DNA of 64,000 nt. It comes from Doryteuthis pealeii (Eukaryota > Mollusca > Cephalopoda > Myopsida > Loliginidae). Shown one piece after another: positions 56,001 to 64,000 of the stretch. The stretch covers positions 101,534,091-101,598,090 of the forward strand of contig CM042145.1 in the NCBI GenBank assembly GCA_023376005.1, given 5' to 3'. The notes beneath the pieces are model-generated. The model was given only the letters and a program-made list of their open reading frames with translations. It was not told the origin of the DNA and searched no databases. The position numbers and the translations under genes are program-made. Within the stretch, counting starts at the first letter, position 1. Each line of letters opens with the position of its first letter.

Positions 56001-59000
56001 ATCCTTCCAGAACCTGTCTAGTATATTTTCGGGCCAAGTTTAAATTAAGTGGTCCATAATTCTGCAATTGTTGTTTTACTGAACCCTAAAAAGAAATGAA
56101 AAATAAAATAGAAACAATTATTATGCTTGGAAGATTTTAAAATATTTTCAATTAAAGATTTTTTGTTTCCCCTCAGGCAAATGTGATCACAGTAGATAAA
56201 TAAAAAAAAGAAGAAAAAAGTATTCATTTTCTTTTACCCAGAAAATAACTAAAGATATTTAAATTTTATGCATAAAAAACAGGTCAAGTGTCACTTTTTT
56301 CTTTTTTTCTTTTTGACATCTCAATTTAAATAAAGAAACCCAAGTCTTTTTTCTCTCTTTTTAAAATTTTTTTTTTTTTATAATAAACAGCAAAGTCATT
56401 TTCCAGATTTCACACAACAAATAATGACATACATTTTTCTGACATCAATTTGTATTAAACTTTTTTAAAGACAATTTTTGCTTTGAATAATTTTGATGTT
56501 TCAGACTGTTGTCCTCATCTTTATTGTGGTATGTATAAACAACGTTCAGGTCGCCGTATCTTTGGCCCCTGTTCAGGTGTTCCCTGTTTACCTTAGACTA
56601 AAATCATCAGACTAACCCTGAGGTCAAATACAGACAAATAATTTTTGTTTTATTCTACAAAAGAACATTAATTTTAAAAATCACACACACAAAATGGTCG
56701 CTATTTATGTTTTTAGATATTTAACCCTTTCACAGACAGATAATATTTTTATAGAAGGGGGGAAAATATATGGGGGGAAATAGATATTTGAATCAAGAAG
56801 TTCCTGCTGAGGGGGGGGACCAAAAACAAGCGAGTTCAGTCTTCTCACAAGCCAGACTTTCTTTTGGTCAACACATTCTTCGTCTTTGTCTAGCAGCTGG
56901 AAAATCTGTCGTCGTAGTCGAAATAATCTTTAACAGTTCAAAATCGCAATTCCTATTTAGTTTTGTTTCTGTTGGACTAAAATCCATTTCGTTACTGGGT
57001 TGTTTACAAAGCGCTTCGTTGTTGTCGACGACTGCTGCTGCTGACTGCCCAGCGCTCGACTCACTTGTTATTTTATGGGCATATTAGCCAAACATCCGGG
57101 CACGTCAGTCAAACCTCGCGTCCGTCCAGTTCCTACATCGCATCTGTTTTCGCATGCAGGAGGACGTGTGTTTGATCCCAGCAGGCAAGACAAAGTCTTG
57201 CTCTTTTTCGTTCCTCGTTTTCCGTCACAATTTTAAATTCCTTGTAGAGTGGGCAAATTATTTTCAAAAAATTTTCAAAATACAGGGTATATTCAAACAT
57301 TTGTCTGAATTTTTGAGATAAGGCTTCATAATTTCTATTACTTGTATTTTTCAAACTGTTGTCCTTATCTTCATTGTTATATATACAGCATTTGGCCGGT
57401 GTGCCTTTTACGATTTTTGTGGACATCCTTTAGGCTTCAAGCAATAATGCTGTCCAGCAGAGATCCTTGGTGTTAAGCATAGCGCGATCCTTAGTAAAGA
57501 ATTCTTTGGTTGTTCCTTGGTGCTCCTCAGTCTTGCAGGTCCTTCGTCAATGATTGCAAATGGACATCTCTCAGTATCAGCGATCAAGTAGTTAACCAGT
57601 CACTTAAATTCAAATTTCTACTTCAAATGCCTATCAAATTTATCCCACGGCTGTACCAAATTTTCTTGGTATTTTTTTACTTGTATGATTCAACTGGTTC
57701 CCTATTGCAAAAAGATCAAGTACCAGTCTCAGGGTTGGTTTACAGACAAAACAAAAGATGGCAGGAGTGTTCATGTAGTGATTTTTCAGTGTAAACAAGT
57801 GGCAAGTGAGAGAGCGGTAGGATTGCAGTGGCAGGAGAGCTGTTGCAAGCAGCTTAAAGTAGGCAAAGAGTTAAATTTCCCCTAGGAAAAAGGTTTTTCT
57901 AAATAAAATTTGTGGAATCTTGTGGGTCCTAGGTGGATGCTCTACCAACTGAGCTAAAACAGCCTTATAGTAATAAACATAAAACAAGTTGGCATCCTTC
58001 CATATGCTAAAGACGATGATGTAGTGTGCAATTTTTTTAAAACTCCATCTGCACGAATGGCTGAAATTTTTGAATGGCAATCTCTGGTGCAGTGACTGCA
58101 AACAAACAGTGATGCTTGCTGGAGTTGTTGTTGTCTCTCCTTCCTTCTGGCTCTCTTTTCTGTGGCGGCTTCTTTCCTCTCTTTTTCACTCCTTTTCGTC
58201 CCTTGTTTGACAATTGTTTGTAATAAATAGTAAAACAAATAAAATATAGATTAAGAGATGAAGATTATATGGTAAATAAATATTGAATATTATAAAGTAC
58301 TTACGCCAGGCATGTACTGCATAAAGATAGACAGTACTGTACCCTGAACACAGCCAAAATACTGAACAATTCTTTCATGCTGGAAATTACGTAGAAGTTG
58401 AATTTCATTCTCTAAGGCCCGAACTTCCTGCAATCAAACAAAAAAAAAAAAAATATATATATATTATGCATTAATTAGAATTTTAAAAAAATGGTGGCAA
58501 GGGATACAGTAAGTATATATTAGGATAAGTAGAACCCCACCTCCAAAAAAAAAAAACACCCTCCGAGCAGTGTAAAAAATTATTTTTGAAAGATATTGCC
58601 TGGGGGGTGGGAGTTAAAAATTCAATGTCAGAAAGTTTGTATCATAAGTAAGTAAAATCATCAAATTTATTAAAGGAGTAAAAAAGAATAAAATCATTTG
58701 AAATGGAAACTTAGTTCTGTTCCCCTCAAATAAAATGTTGCGTGCATCTATAAAATGTTGCGTACATCTATTAATTATTAAATAAATAATTATTTTGAAT
58801 ATTTTACACATAAATTTTACACAAAATTGTAGGTATTTATTTATTTGTAAACTTTTTAGTTAACTTTTTGTTAGTGAAAAAAGGTGAGAGTAAAAGATAA
58901 TTTTTAAATGGATTACAAATTTCACAAATAATTTTTTTCATTTAAAGTAATAAAACAATTTTTAAATTTAATTTCATAGTTTCTATAGTTTATTTATTCA

Positions 59001-60361
59001 AATTGTCATTATTACAATGGAAAAGATTAAAATGTTGAATTTTGTTCCGTATTCTATGAATTGAAGATTTTGTGTAAGCAGTGACATATTTTTGGTAACA
59101 GAAAAATAGAGATCAAATCTCCATTAATAATAGATATAATAATAATAATGAATTAATAATAGATATAATAATAATAATGAATTTATTATTATGTACAGTG
59201 CTCAGGTGCACCACAACTCATCAAAGACCCATGTAGAGTACACAGAATAATGTACAGGAAAATGAATAGCATACAGTCATAATATACATGTATGTGTGTG
59301 TGTGTGCATATGTGTATGGAGGGGGGATATCGGGTATAGTGTTGTTGAATTACAGGAAGCATGGATGTTTTGAAAGATGCAGTGTTTCGGCAACCAACAA
59401 CGGATGCAGGCAGTTTATTCCATGCCTCAGCATCTTTGTGTGTGAAAAAATGTTTCTGAAAATCATGTTATGAAGAATCTAGAATAACTCTCAAATAAAC
59501 TCTATAATCTTGGAGGTTGTTGGGGAGGATATTCACTTTAAATAATTTTCAGGGTATTGTCGGCTTTGGTTTGGTTTGTTTTCTTTGTTTAATGATATAT
59601 CAACCTTTGTGGGTTACTTAATGCCAAAGCAATCCTGGTAAAATATCAGTAGTGGTACTATTTAATCCATAGCTAGGGCAACAAAATTGTTTTTGTTTTA
59701 AATTATTCTTTTTATCCCAAATATTGTGAATTGAATTTAAGTTTTTAATTGTAGTCTTGATGTTGTTAACATAATGTTTCAGACAATCCATGCTTCAGCC
59801 TTTGTCTGATGTAGAGAGAGAGAGAGAGAGAGAGATAGAGAGAGAGATGCATGAAGAGAGGATAGAGAGAGAAATTCAGAAAAAGAAAAGGAGAGAGAGA
59901 AATGCATGAAAAGAGGAGACAGAGAGAACCGTATGGAGAGAAAGAGAGAGAGAGAAAAAGAGAGAACCGTATGGAGAGAGAGAGAGAAAAAGAGAGAACA
60001 GTATGGAGAGAGAGGGAGAAAAAGAGGGAACAGTATGAGAGAGAGAGGGAGAAAAAGTGGGAACAGTATGGAGAGAGAGAGAGAGAAAGGGAACAGTATG
60101 GAGAGAGAGAGTGAAAGAGAGAACAGTATGGAGAGAGAGAGTGAAAGAGAGAACAGTATGGAGAGAGAGAGAGAGAGAAAGAGAGAACAGTATGGAGAGA
60201 GAGAGAAAGAGAAGAGAGAACAGTATGGAGAGAGAGAAAAGAGAGACAGTATGAAGGGAGAAAAGAGAGAACAGTATGAAGGAGAAAAGAGAGAGAGAAA
60301 ATTGCATGAAGATATATATATATAAATACATGAAAAAGGAGAAGAGAGAGATAAATACATG

Positions 60362-60418
<57 letters not shown>

Positions 60419-62502
60419 TATGAAAAGAGAAAAAAGAGAAAAGAGAAAAAAAGAGAAAAAAAGAGAAAAGAGAAAAAAAAGAATCAATCCAGTTACTAAC
60501 TTTGGATACCTCTGCAGTTTCTGTAGAGATTTGTACTTGCTTCACAGCAAGTTCTCGACCTGTATCTTCATCATAACAAAGATACACTTCTCCGAATGCA
60601 CCCGGGCCCAACAATCGGCCTTTTTTCCAATTGGTTGGAGCTCGTGGAGCTAAAATTTAAAAAATAAAAAAAAATCTTATATGAAGCAAGAAAAAACATT
60701 TTCAGATTTAACTATTATGAGCATTTTTAAAACTAACAACTTTTAAAACAGCTCAAAATTGAATTTTAATCAGAAAATAAATGATGCCAGAAAATGCCTT
60801 AGATGTAAAAATTCCCTGTGTATTTATATATGGGTAATTCCATGTCAAATCATCAGAGCCATGTCCAATTTGAAATATTCGCTGAGTTATATTGATTTTA
60901 AACTCGAAAAATGTGAGGGGGGGGGCGAGAAAAATGGCGACATTTTGTGATCTATTTTTGTCTATAAAATGTGTTCTATAGCTCCCCTACTCCTAAAAAT
61001 TGGTTTATAGAAGTTTTTAGGCCTGAAGAATCAAAAAATGTTATCAAAATAGGCATAAAATTAACCCTTTTCACGTTATTAATGATTTCGAATTGGAAGC
61101 TCGAATTTGGGGGATTGTCTAATTTTAACATACTCTACACCTGAACAAAATTTCAGAAAAATTGAAGGGGGTGGGTGACTATTTTATTTTTTTTCTGATG
61201 ATTTCACATGGAATTGCCCATATATATCAAAGAAAAAGGCTTAAATACCAATCATATCAGCAGTTATAAATTTTTTTCCACTTATATATATGTGTGTGTG
61301 TATGTGTGTGGAAATGAATTTATAACTGCTAATATGACCAGTATTTAAGCCTTTTTCTTTGCTAAATATATTGCTCTGTATATAATTCCCAAATTATTGT
61401 ACATAGAGCTCTCAACATAGACCATACCAATTTTAACATTCCGATGTTAAAAAAAGATCTTTTGCTAGAATCATTCCTAACACCAACTAACCTGGTGATT
61501 TGTTCATTTATAAATATATTTATTTAAACAAATTTTTCTAATATTTTTTTTTTTTTTGATTTCATCATGAAAAGAGTTTATATTAATAGTCCTTAATTCC
61601 AAGTACTTTCAGTTCAGCATATAACCATTATTAATGATGTTTTATATAAAGAGGATGGTTTAGCTCAGTCAGTAGGGCACCTGACTAGGAATTGCAAGGT
61701 TCCTGGTTTGATACTTGTTCTCGCGAACTCACTGCATGAGTAGCATAGATTGGATGATCTGATTTGAATGAGTCCCTTGGAAATTTGATGCGTCCCAACT
61801 AAAGTTTCTTAATAAATTGCAGAGTTTTTATCTATGAACAACTAAAGCTGTCTAACCCCTACCTTGTATCCCATAGTGTGTAATTCATTTCCAAGAAAAT
61901 ATTGAAATGTATTTAAAGTTAGTTGGAAATGGTGGGGGAAGAAAAAAAAAAACACTGGGATGCTTGTATACAATTTTACTGTGTCCTTTTAGATTTTTAT
62001 GCATTAGTAATGCAGGATGCGTACCTATCAGCATTTCTGCATTTTTTTTTGTCTACCAAAAATGCTTATTACCGGCAATATCACCAAAAATTTTTTTCTA
62101 AAGTATGGTGATCCAAAAGCATAATAATGCTTGATAAAAAGAATTGCCAAAATTATTGGCTTGTGAAATGACGTCAAACTTTTGGGGACACCCTGTATGA
62201 TAAATCTGAATTCCAAACAAATATAACAATAAAAAATAATTAAATAAACAAACTGAACTTACATTTAGAATAATGCACATCAGAAAATCCAAAACTGGGA
62301 CTGTCCATGTCACTGTTCCGCTTCATTAACATTCTGCCTTCCGGAGAATCTAAGTCTGGATCTGGGGGTAATCCACTACTGCTGCTGCTAGTGCTACGAG
62401 TACTGCTGAGGGTGCCCTCACTACCCCGAGAAAGTAATGTCTGCACGGAGCCAGAGGCCAATTCAGCTCGGCGATTGTTTGAACGAGGAAAAGTTCGGTG
62501 GC
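52825..62502 (-). CDS. MEKK2/MEKK3-type MAP3K (C-terminal gene part, 6 exons, 5' end off-window)
   Basis: MAP3K2/MAP3K3 are cytoplasmic serine/threonine kinases that phosphorylate MAP2Ks (MKK5-ERK5 and JNK/p38 arms in vertebrates). Exons, right to left: 62502-62263, 60649-60501, 58427-58305, 56085-55956, 54545-54371 and 53059-52825. All borders are GT/AG and all phases join, giving about 349 residues and a stop. The kinase domain is complete: [15 protein letters not shown] loop, AVKQV lysine, ENEIQLL helix C, HRDIKCANIL catalytic loop, [40 protein letters not shown] and the [12 protein letters not shown] end. The [10 protein letters not shown] start and [11 protein letters not shown] are specific to the MEKK2/3 subgroup. 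The N-terminal PB1 domain of the family lies beyond the right edge. I cannot say MAP3K2 versus MAP3K3; molluscs may have a single pro-orthologue. Confidence 0.93.
53090..53729 (+). mobile_element. Helitron-like element with duplicated 5' end
   Basis: The 5' block (ATAATAATGGAGATTCGGTA, CTGTCTGTAACTGAAACTAT) recurs inside at 53197-53290 (AATAATGAAGAATCAGTGTC), so two copies are joined or nested. The 3' end is CCGGGAGGGAGCATATTCTG then GCTAG followed by T. It lies in the MAP3K intron about 30 bases from the last exon's acceptor side. Confidence 0.7.
53840..53957 (+). pseudogene. 5S rRNA-derived sequence (SINE3-like or 5S pseudogene)
   Basis: CCGTGGTCAAGTCATGCTGA, AAGCACCAGTTCCTGCTAGA, TCACTGAAGTTAAGCAGCAA, CAATACTTAATTGTTTGACC and GTAGGTACTGTAAG follow 5S rRNA order along ~118 bases. 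The internal control region GAAGTTAAGCA is intact. Many substitutions elsewhere rule out a functional 5S gene. Confidence 0.75.
54085..54315 (+). repeat. Interspersed repeat D
   Basis: TTGATTTTAATGGCATGTCA, GGGAATCATGTTCATTGTAC, TTTGACCCATAGATGGGACC, CTAACAGGTACTACCACACC and GAGTGGACCTGGGAGTAATG. It ends about 55 bases from the MAP3K exon 5 donor. Confidence 0.7.
54371..54545 (-). CDS. MAP3K exon 5 (catalytic loop end, activation segment)
   Basis: 175 bases, phase 1 in, phase 2 out. The acceptor is TTTTCCTTTTAG|GTGC and the donor is ATCTG|GTGCGTC. It encodes [40 protein letters not shown] and [18 protein letters not shown]. The Asn of the catalytic loop, the DFG aspartate, activation-segment residues and the APE motif are all present, so this looks like an active kinase. 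Confidence 0.96.
54615..55090 (+). repeat. Interspersed repeat D, long copy
   Basis: TTGGATTTTATGGTATGTCA, GTTGGGTTATTTTATGCTGA, AATGAAGGAATACTCCACAC, ATATATGATAAAAAGGGTTG, CAGAGGGGGCCTCTCTGATT, GTCATGGACTTCTCAGACAC and CACAGGTCACCATCCACGAC. It shares its 3' half with 16690-17020. Confidence 0.65.
55095..55955. other. MAP3K intron sequence, no further exon
   Basis: Mixed-composition DNA to 55680, then A-rich. GTTTTGATAGTTAAATCCTTTGGTATAGTGGGACTTTTTG...CCAGACGTAGTAGTCCATAGGATT resembles a decayed Tc1/mariner transposase region read on the minus strand ([13 protein letters not shown], near 55340-55365). Coding traces only. Confidence 0.35.
55956..56085 (-). CDS. MAP3K exon 4 (kinase subdomains V-VIb)
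   Basis: 130 bases, phase 0 in, phase 1 out. The acceptor is TTTCTTTTTAG|GGTTC and the donor is AAAT|GTGAGT. It encodes [38 protein letters not shown] and HRDIK. The split codon at the exon end gives Cys (TGT), so the loop reads HRDIKCAN where vertebrate MEKK2/3 have HRDIKGAN. Confidence 0.95.
56505..56650. repeat. Interspersed repeat E fragment
   Basis: TTCAGACTGTTGTCCTCATC, TTTATTGTGGTATGTATAAA, CAACGTTCAGGTCGCCGTAT and CCCTGTTCAGGTGTTCC. Confidence 0.5.
57345..57430. repeat. Interspersed repeat E fragment
   Basis: TTCAAACTGTTGTCCTTATC, TTCATTGTTATATATACAGC and TTTGGCCGGTGTGCC. Confidence 0.45.
57608..57870. mobile_element. TTAA-flanked MITE, copy 4 (degenerate left end)
   Basis: TTAA at 57604-57607 and 57871-57874. 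The right end AAAGTAGGCAAAGAG is intact, and the left end is eroded to CTACTTCAAATGCCTATC. It shares the internal CTGTACCAAATTTTCTTGGT block with copy 1. Confidence 0.6.
57918..57965 (-). mobile_element. SINE family A, head only
   Basis: The minus strand reads GGCTGTTTTAGCTCAGTTGG then TAGAGCATCC...GACCCACAAG. A short tRNA-like half without B box or body. Confidence 0.65.
58305..58427 (-). CDS. MAP3K exon 3 (helix C to hinge)
   Basis: 123 bases, phase 0 at both ends. The acceptor is TGTTTGATTGCAG|GAAG and the donor is CCTGGC|GTAAGT. It encodes [40 protein letters not shown] and G. The helix-C glutamate (ENE) and the hinge residues MQYMPG are visible. The strand-4 loop is about four residues shorter than in human MEKK2/3. 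Confidence 0.95.
58530..59134 (-). mobile_element. Helitron-like element, second subfamily
   Basis: On the minus strand it starts TCTATTATTAATGGAGATTT, has ATATGTCACTGCTTACACAA, and shares GGCAATATCTTTCAAAAATA with 14120-14530 and 14993-15396. The 3' end is not sharply defined. It lies in the MAP3K intron between exons 2 and 3. Confidence 0.55.
59160..59475 (-). pseudogene. CR1/Jockey-like LINE RT C-terminus and 3' tail
   Basis: The minus strand encodes [20 protein letters not shown] and [17 protein letters not shown]. This matches the WNxLPxxVVxAxSxxxFK motif that closes the ORF of CR1/Jockey-type non-LTR elements. The downstream 3' tail (to 59160) matches the plus-strand piece at 38400-38500. 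Confidence 0.7.
59560..59680 (+). repeat. Interspersed repeat D fragment
   Basis: GGTTTGGTTTGTTTTCTTTG, ATGATATATCAACCTTTGTG, GGTTACTTAATGCCAAAGCA and a TATTTAATCCATAGCTAGGG remnant. Confidence 0.55.
59811..60480. repeat. GA-rich minisatellite/microsatellite complex
   Basis: 670 bases of purine-rich plus strand. (GA)n runs at 59813-59836 and 60365-60415 enclose about 12 units of 25-40 bases of the form GAACAGTATGGAGAGAGAGA. It ends only about 20 bases from the donor of MAP3K exon 2 (60501). The long Ser/Leu/Phe open frames here are artefacts. Confidence 0.92.
60501..60649 (-). CDS. MAP3K exon 2 (glycine loop and catalytic lysine)
   Basis: 149 bases, phase 1 in, phase 0 out. The acceptor is TTAAATTTTAG|CTCC and the donor is TCCAAA|GTTAGT. 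It encodes [20 protein letters not shown] and [20 protein letters not shown] then [17 protein letters not shown] is the glycine-rich loop, and the Lys of AVKQV is the ATP-anchoring lysine. The donor was chosen because it joins SK to EVRALENE exactly as in vertebrate MEKK2/3. Confidence 0.95.
60826..61226. mobile_element. ~400-bp MITE with ~30-base inverted ends
   Basis: The left end TATATATGGGTAATTCCATG continues TCAAATCATCAG. The right end is its inverted copy CTGATGATTTCACATGGAAT then TGCCCATATATA. No coding capacity. TA at both ends would fit a TA-target duplication. Confidence 0.8.
61228..61362. repeat. Inverted repeat, ~50-base arms
   Basis: AAAGAAAAAGGCTTAAATAC...GCAGTTATAAATTT at the left is repeated inverted as AATTTATAACTGC...GTATTTAAGCCTTTTTCTTT at the right, around a (TG)n centre. 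It abuts the MITE on its left. Confidence 0.8.
61651..61775 (+). mobile_element. SINE family A, 5' half
   Basis: GGTTTAGCTCAGTCAGTAGG A box, CCTGGTTTGATACTTGTTC B box, and body to GAGTAGCATAGATTGGATGA. 3'-truncated. Confidence 0.78.
62263..62502 (-). CDS. MAP3K exon 1 of window (Ser-rich linker before kinase)
   Basis: 240 bases, phase 1 in (two bases complete a split codon), phase 1 out. The acceptor is TTTTTTTGCTAG|GCC and the donor is TCTAAAT|GTAAGT. It encodes [20 protein letters not shown], a Ser/Thr run, then [20 protein letters not shown] and FSDVHYSK. The (G)xRTFPR motif matches the linker just upstream of the kinase domain in vertebrate MEKK2/3. Low-complexity Ser-rich sequence suggests a disordered, phosphorylatable linker. 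Confidence 0.93.
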
Positions 62503-64000
62503 CTAGCAAAAAAAATAAATAAATAAATAAATAAAAATAAGCCATCTATTTTTATAACAGCAATGATATAAGCAAAATGAGCATCGTCAAAGGTTTGTTA
62601 ATAAAAAATAATGAATATATTTAATATAATTTTACTTTATAATAATTTTGATATTTATCATGTATACCCCTTCATCACCATTGCTCCCTGGTCCACTCTG
62701 ACCCGGAGTGGTAGTACCTGTTAGGGTCCCATCTATGGGTTAAATAGAAAAATGTATTTATAAAAAAATTGTATTATCCTTTAACTCTTGAAGTCCTATA
62801 CCACCTCATTCCACCCGGCTGGAAGTCAAATTCATTTTAACTAATCAGCCCCAAACAATAGCCCTTGTTTAAATTTAATATTAAACATATGTAGAAATCT
62901 TTGATTTAAGGGAAATAATAGGTAACTTTAGATGCAAAGGTCATTTTTAGCCTTTTTATATATCCTTATAGGAATGAGGCTCTGGACTTATAAAAATCTC
63001 AACAGGATGTTAAGAGTTAAGAATTGATTTATTTCAAAATTTTATCGGCATTAAATGACCCACTGAGTTTGATATGCCGTAAAACAAAACAAACCAAACC
63101 TTATCATGTATATGATAATGTGTCTAGAAAATAGAACAACACGAAGTACTCAAAAAACAAAAAAAACAAAAAAAATTTTTATTCTTGATGGTGAAGTCTA
63201 CGTTATAATGTTTTGGTTTTAGCAAACCTTCATCAGGACTTGAGATGGAAAGAATGTTGTTTGTGTGGAAGTGGATGACTTTTGAAAGACAGGTGAATAG
63301 TAGTTGTGTATGTGTCGTATCTGAGTACAGCATAGCACATGTTCTTCCCAACAAACGGTAAAAAGTGTGTTTGTAAGGACACCATAGATATAAGATAAGA
63401 AAAATCTGAATTGTCTGAAATTAATGTCAATAAAATATAGTAAGAGAGGTTTAAGGTGAACATTATGTTGTATGAAATGTCTAATCTGTTTGATGTTGTG
63501 TTGTTATAAAGGTCTACATTTTGATTTCGGACTTGCAGGCGGCTAGTTTGGGTGGTACTACTGCTTACTATGATGTTGCAGTCCAACTCATTAGCCACTA
63601 CGCGCCACCACGGAGACCTCAACTTCTGCTAGGTTGAGAGTGTAGTATCTGTACATGCAGCCTGAGATTAAATTGTTACTCTCCAGCATTTCTATCTAGG
63701 TTGGTTGGTTGGTTGTTTTGTTTTGTAGCATATTAGGTACCACCAATTTTCCCTGTAAAATTTACCCCCCCCCCTACATTTAACACAATGAAATTTGCAT
63801 AAATGTTAATATTATCTTGAAAACTTTTCATCCATTCAAAAGAAGAAACATTAAATAAACTCCTGATGGTTTAAAAAAAAATTTTCAGCTTACAGAAATA
63901 ATGAAAATTATGAATGAAAAACAATGTTTACATTTTTGCACCGTTAAATCAATTGAAATTAAATGTAGCCAAAAACAAGTTATGACTAGAGGCTTTTTAA
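62503..64000. other. MAP3K intron to window edge, repeats only
   Basis: Inverted repeat D pieces at 62665-62760 and 63005-63105 (GGTTTGGTTTGTTTTGTTTT and ATTTAACCCATAGATGGGAC on minus). An E-like block at 63190-63245. A 129-codon minus-strand open frame (63233-63622) without recognised domain. I see no further MEKK2/3 exon. Confidence 0.5.

Noticed and set aside
59766..60614. 282-residue minus-strand open frame starting with the kinase glycine loop
   Set aside because: Only the first ~35 residues are a real exon. The rest is intronic readthrough through a GA minisatellite.
63233..63622. 129-codon minus-strand open frame in MAP3K intron
   Set aside because: No MEKK2/3 similarity and part overlaps repeat E-like sequence. 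Probably repeat-derived.
1..64000. CRISPR arrays, operons, prokaryotic genes
   Set aside because: Spliced eukaryotic genes with GT/AG introns. The tandem repeats have no spacer structure.

Overview
This is a window of AT-rich, repeat-dense, intron-rich animal DNA. It holds parts of two protein-coding genes, both on the minus strand, separated by about 33 kb in which I find no convincing gene. The repeats suggest a lophotrochozoan, most likely a cephalopod mollusc. There are more than a dozen copies of a tRNA-Lys-like SINE of the kind described from squid and octopus, a second tRNA-headed SINE family, many decayed LINE reverse-transcriptase C-termini, long (GA)n and (TA)n tracts, and introns of several kilobases. 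The species is inferred from repeat style, not proven.

Left part (1-19518): eight coding exons with consistent splice phases, running right to left from an ATG at 19479 to a donor at 5554. They encode the RNA polymerase III subunit RPC4 (POLR3D; yeast C53). About 345 residues are present. The last exon, encoding the final ~45-50 residues, is not in the window and should lie to the left. Exon 2 as given carries an apparent one-base deletion in a run of six A (coding strand) that breaks the frame.

Middle (19519-52824): no convincing gene. It contains SINEs, LINE fragments, two LINE-derived tandem arrays, MITE-like elements with clear target-site duplications, Helitron-like elements, microsatellites, and two short stretches that look like core promoters (near 33140 on minus, near 34570 on plus).

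Right part (52825-62502): six exons, again right to left, encode the C-terminal ~349 residues of a MEKK2/MEKK3-type MAP kinase kinase kinase. They include a complete protein kinase domain and the stop codon. The N-terminal part (PB1 domain in this family) must lie to the right of the window. Most introns of both genes carry repeat insertions.

The most informative non-genic content is transposon archaeology. A Helitron-like element at 10334-10850 interrupts another repeat exactly between A and T with no duplication. Two 239-bp MITEs have perfect 8-bp target duplications and telomere-like cores. A TTAA-flanked MITE family is present in four copies. One SINE sits inside one arm of a ~70-bp-arm hairpin. 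There is one 5S-rRNA-derived sequence. Two separate loci have tandemly amplified the same LINE segment.
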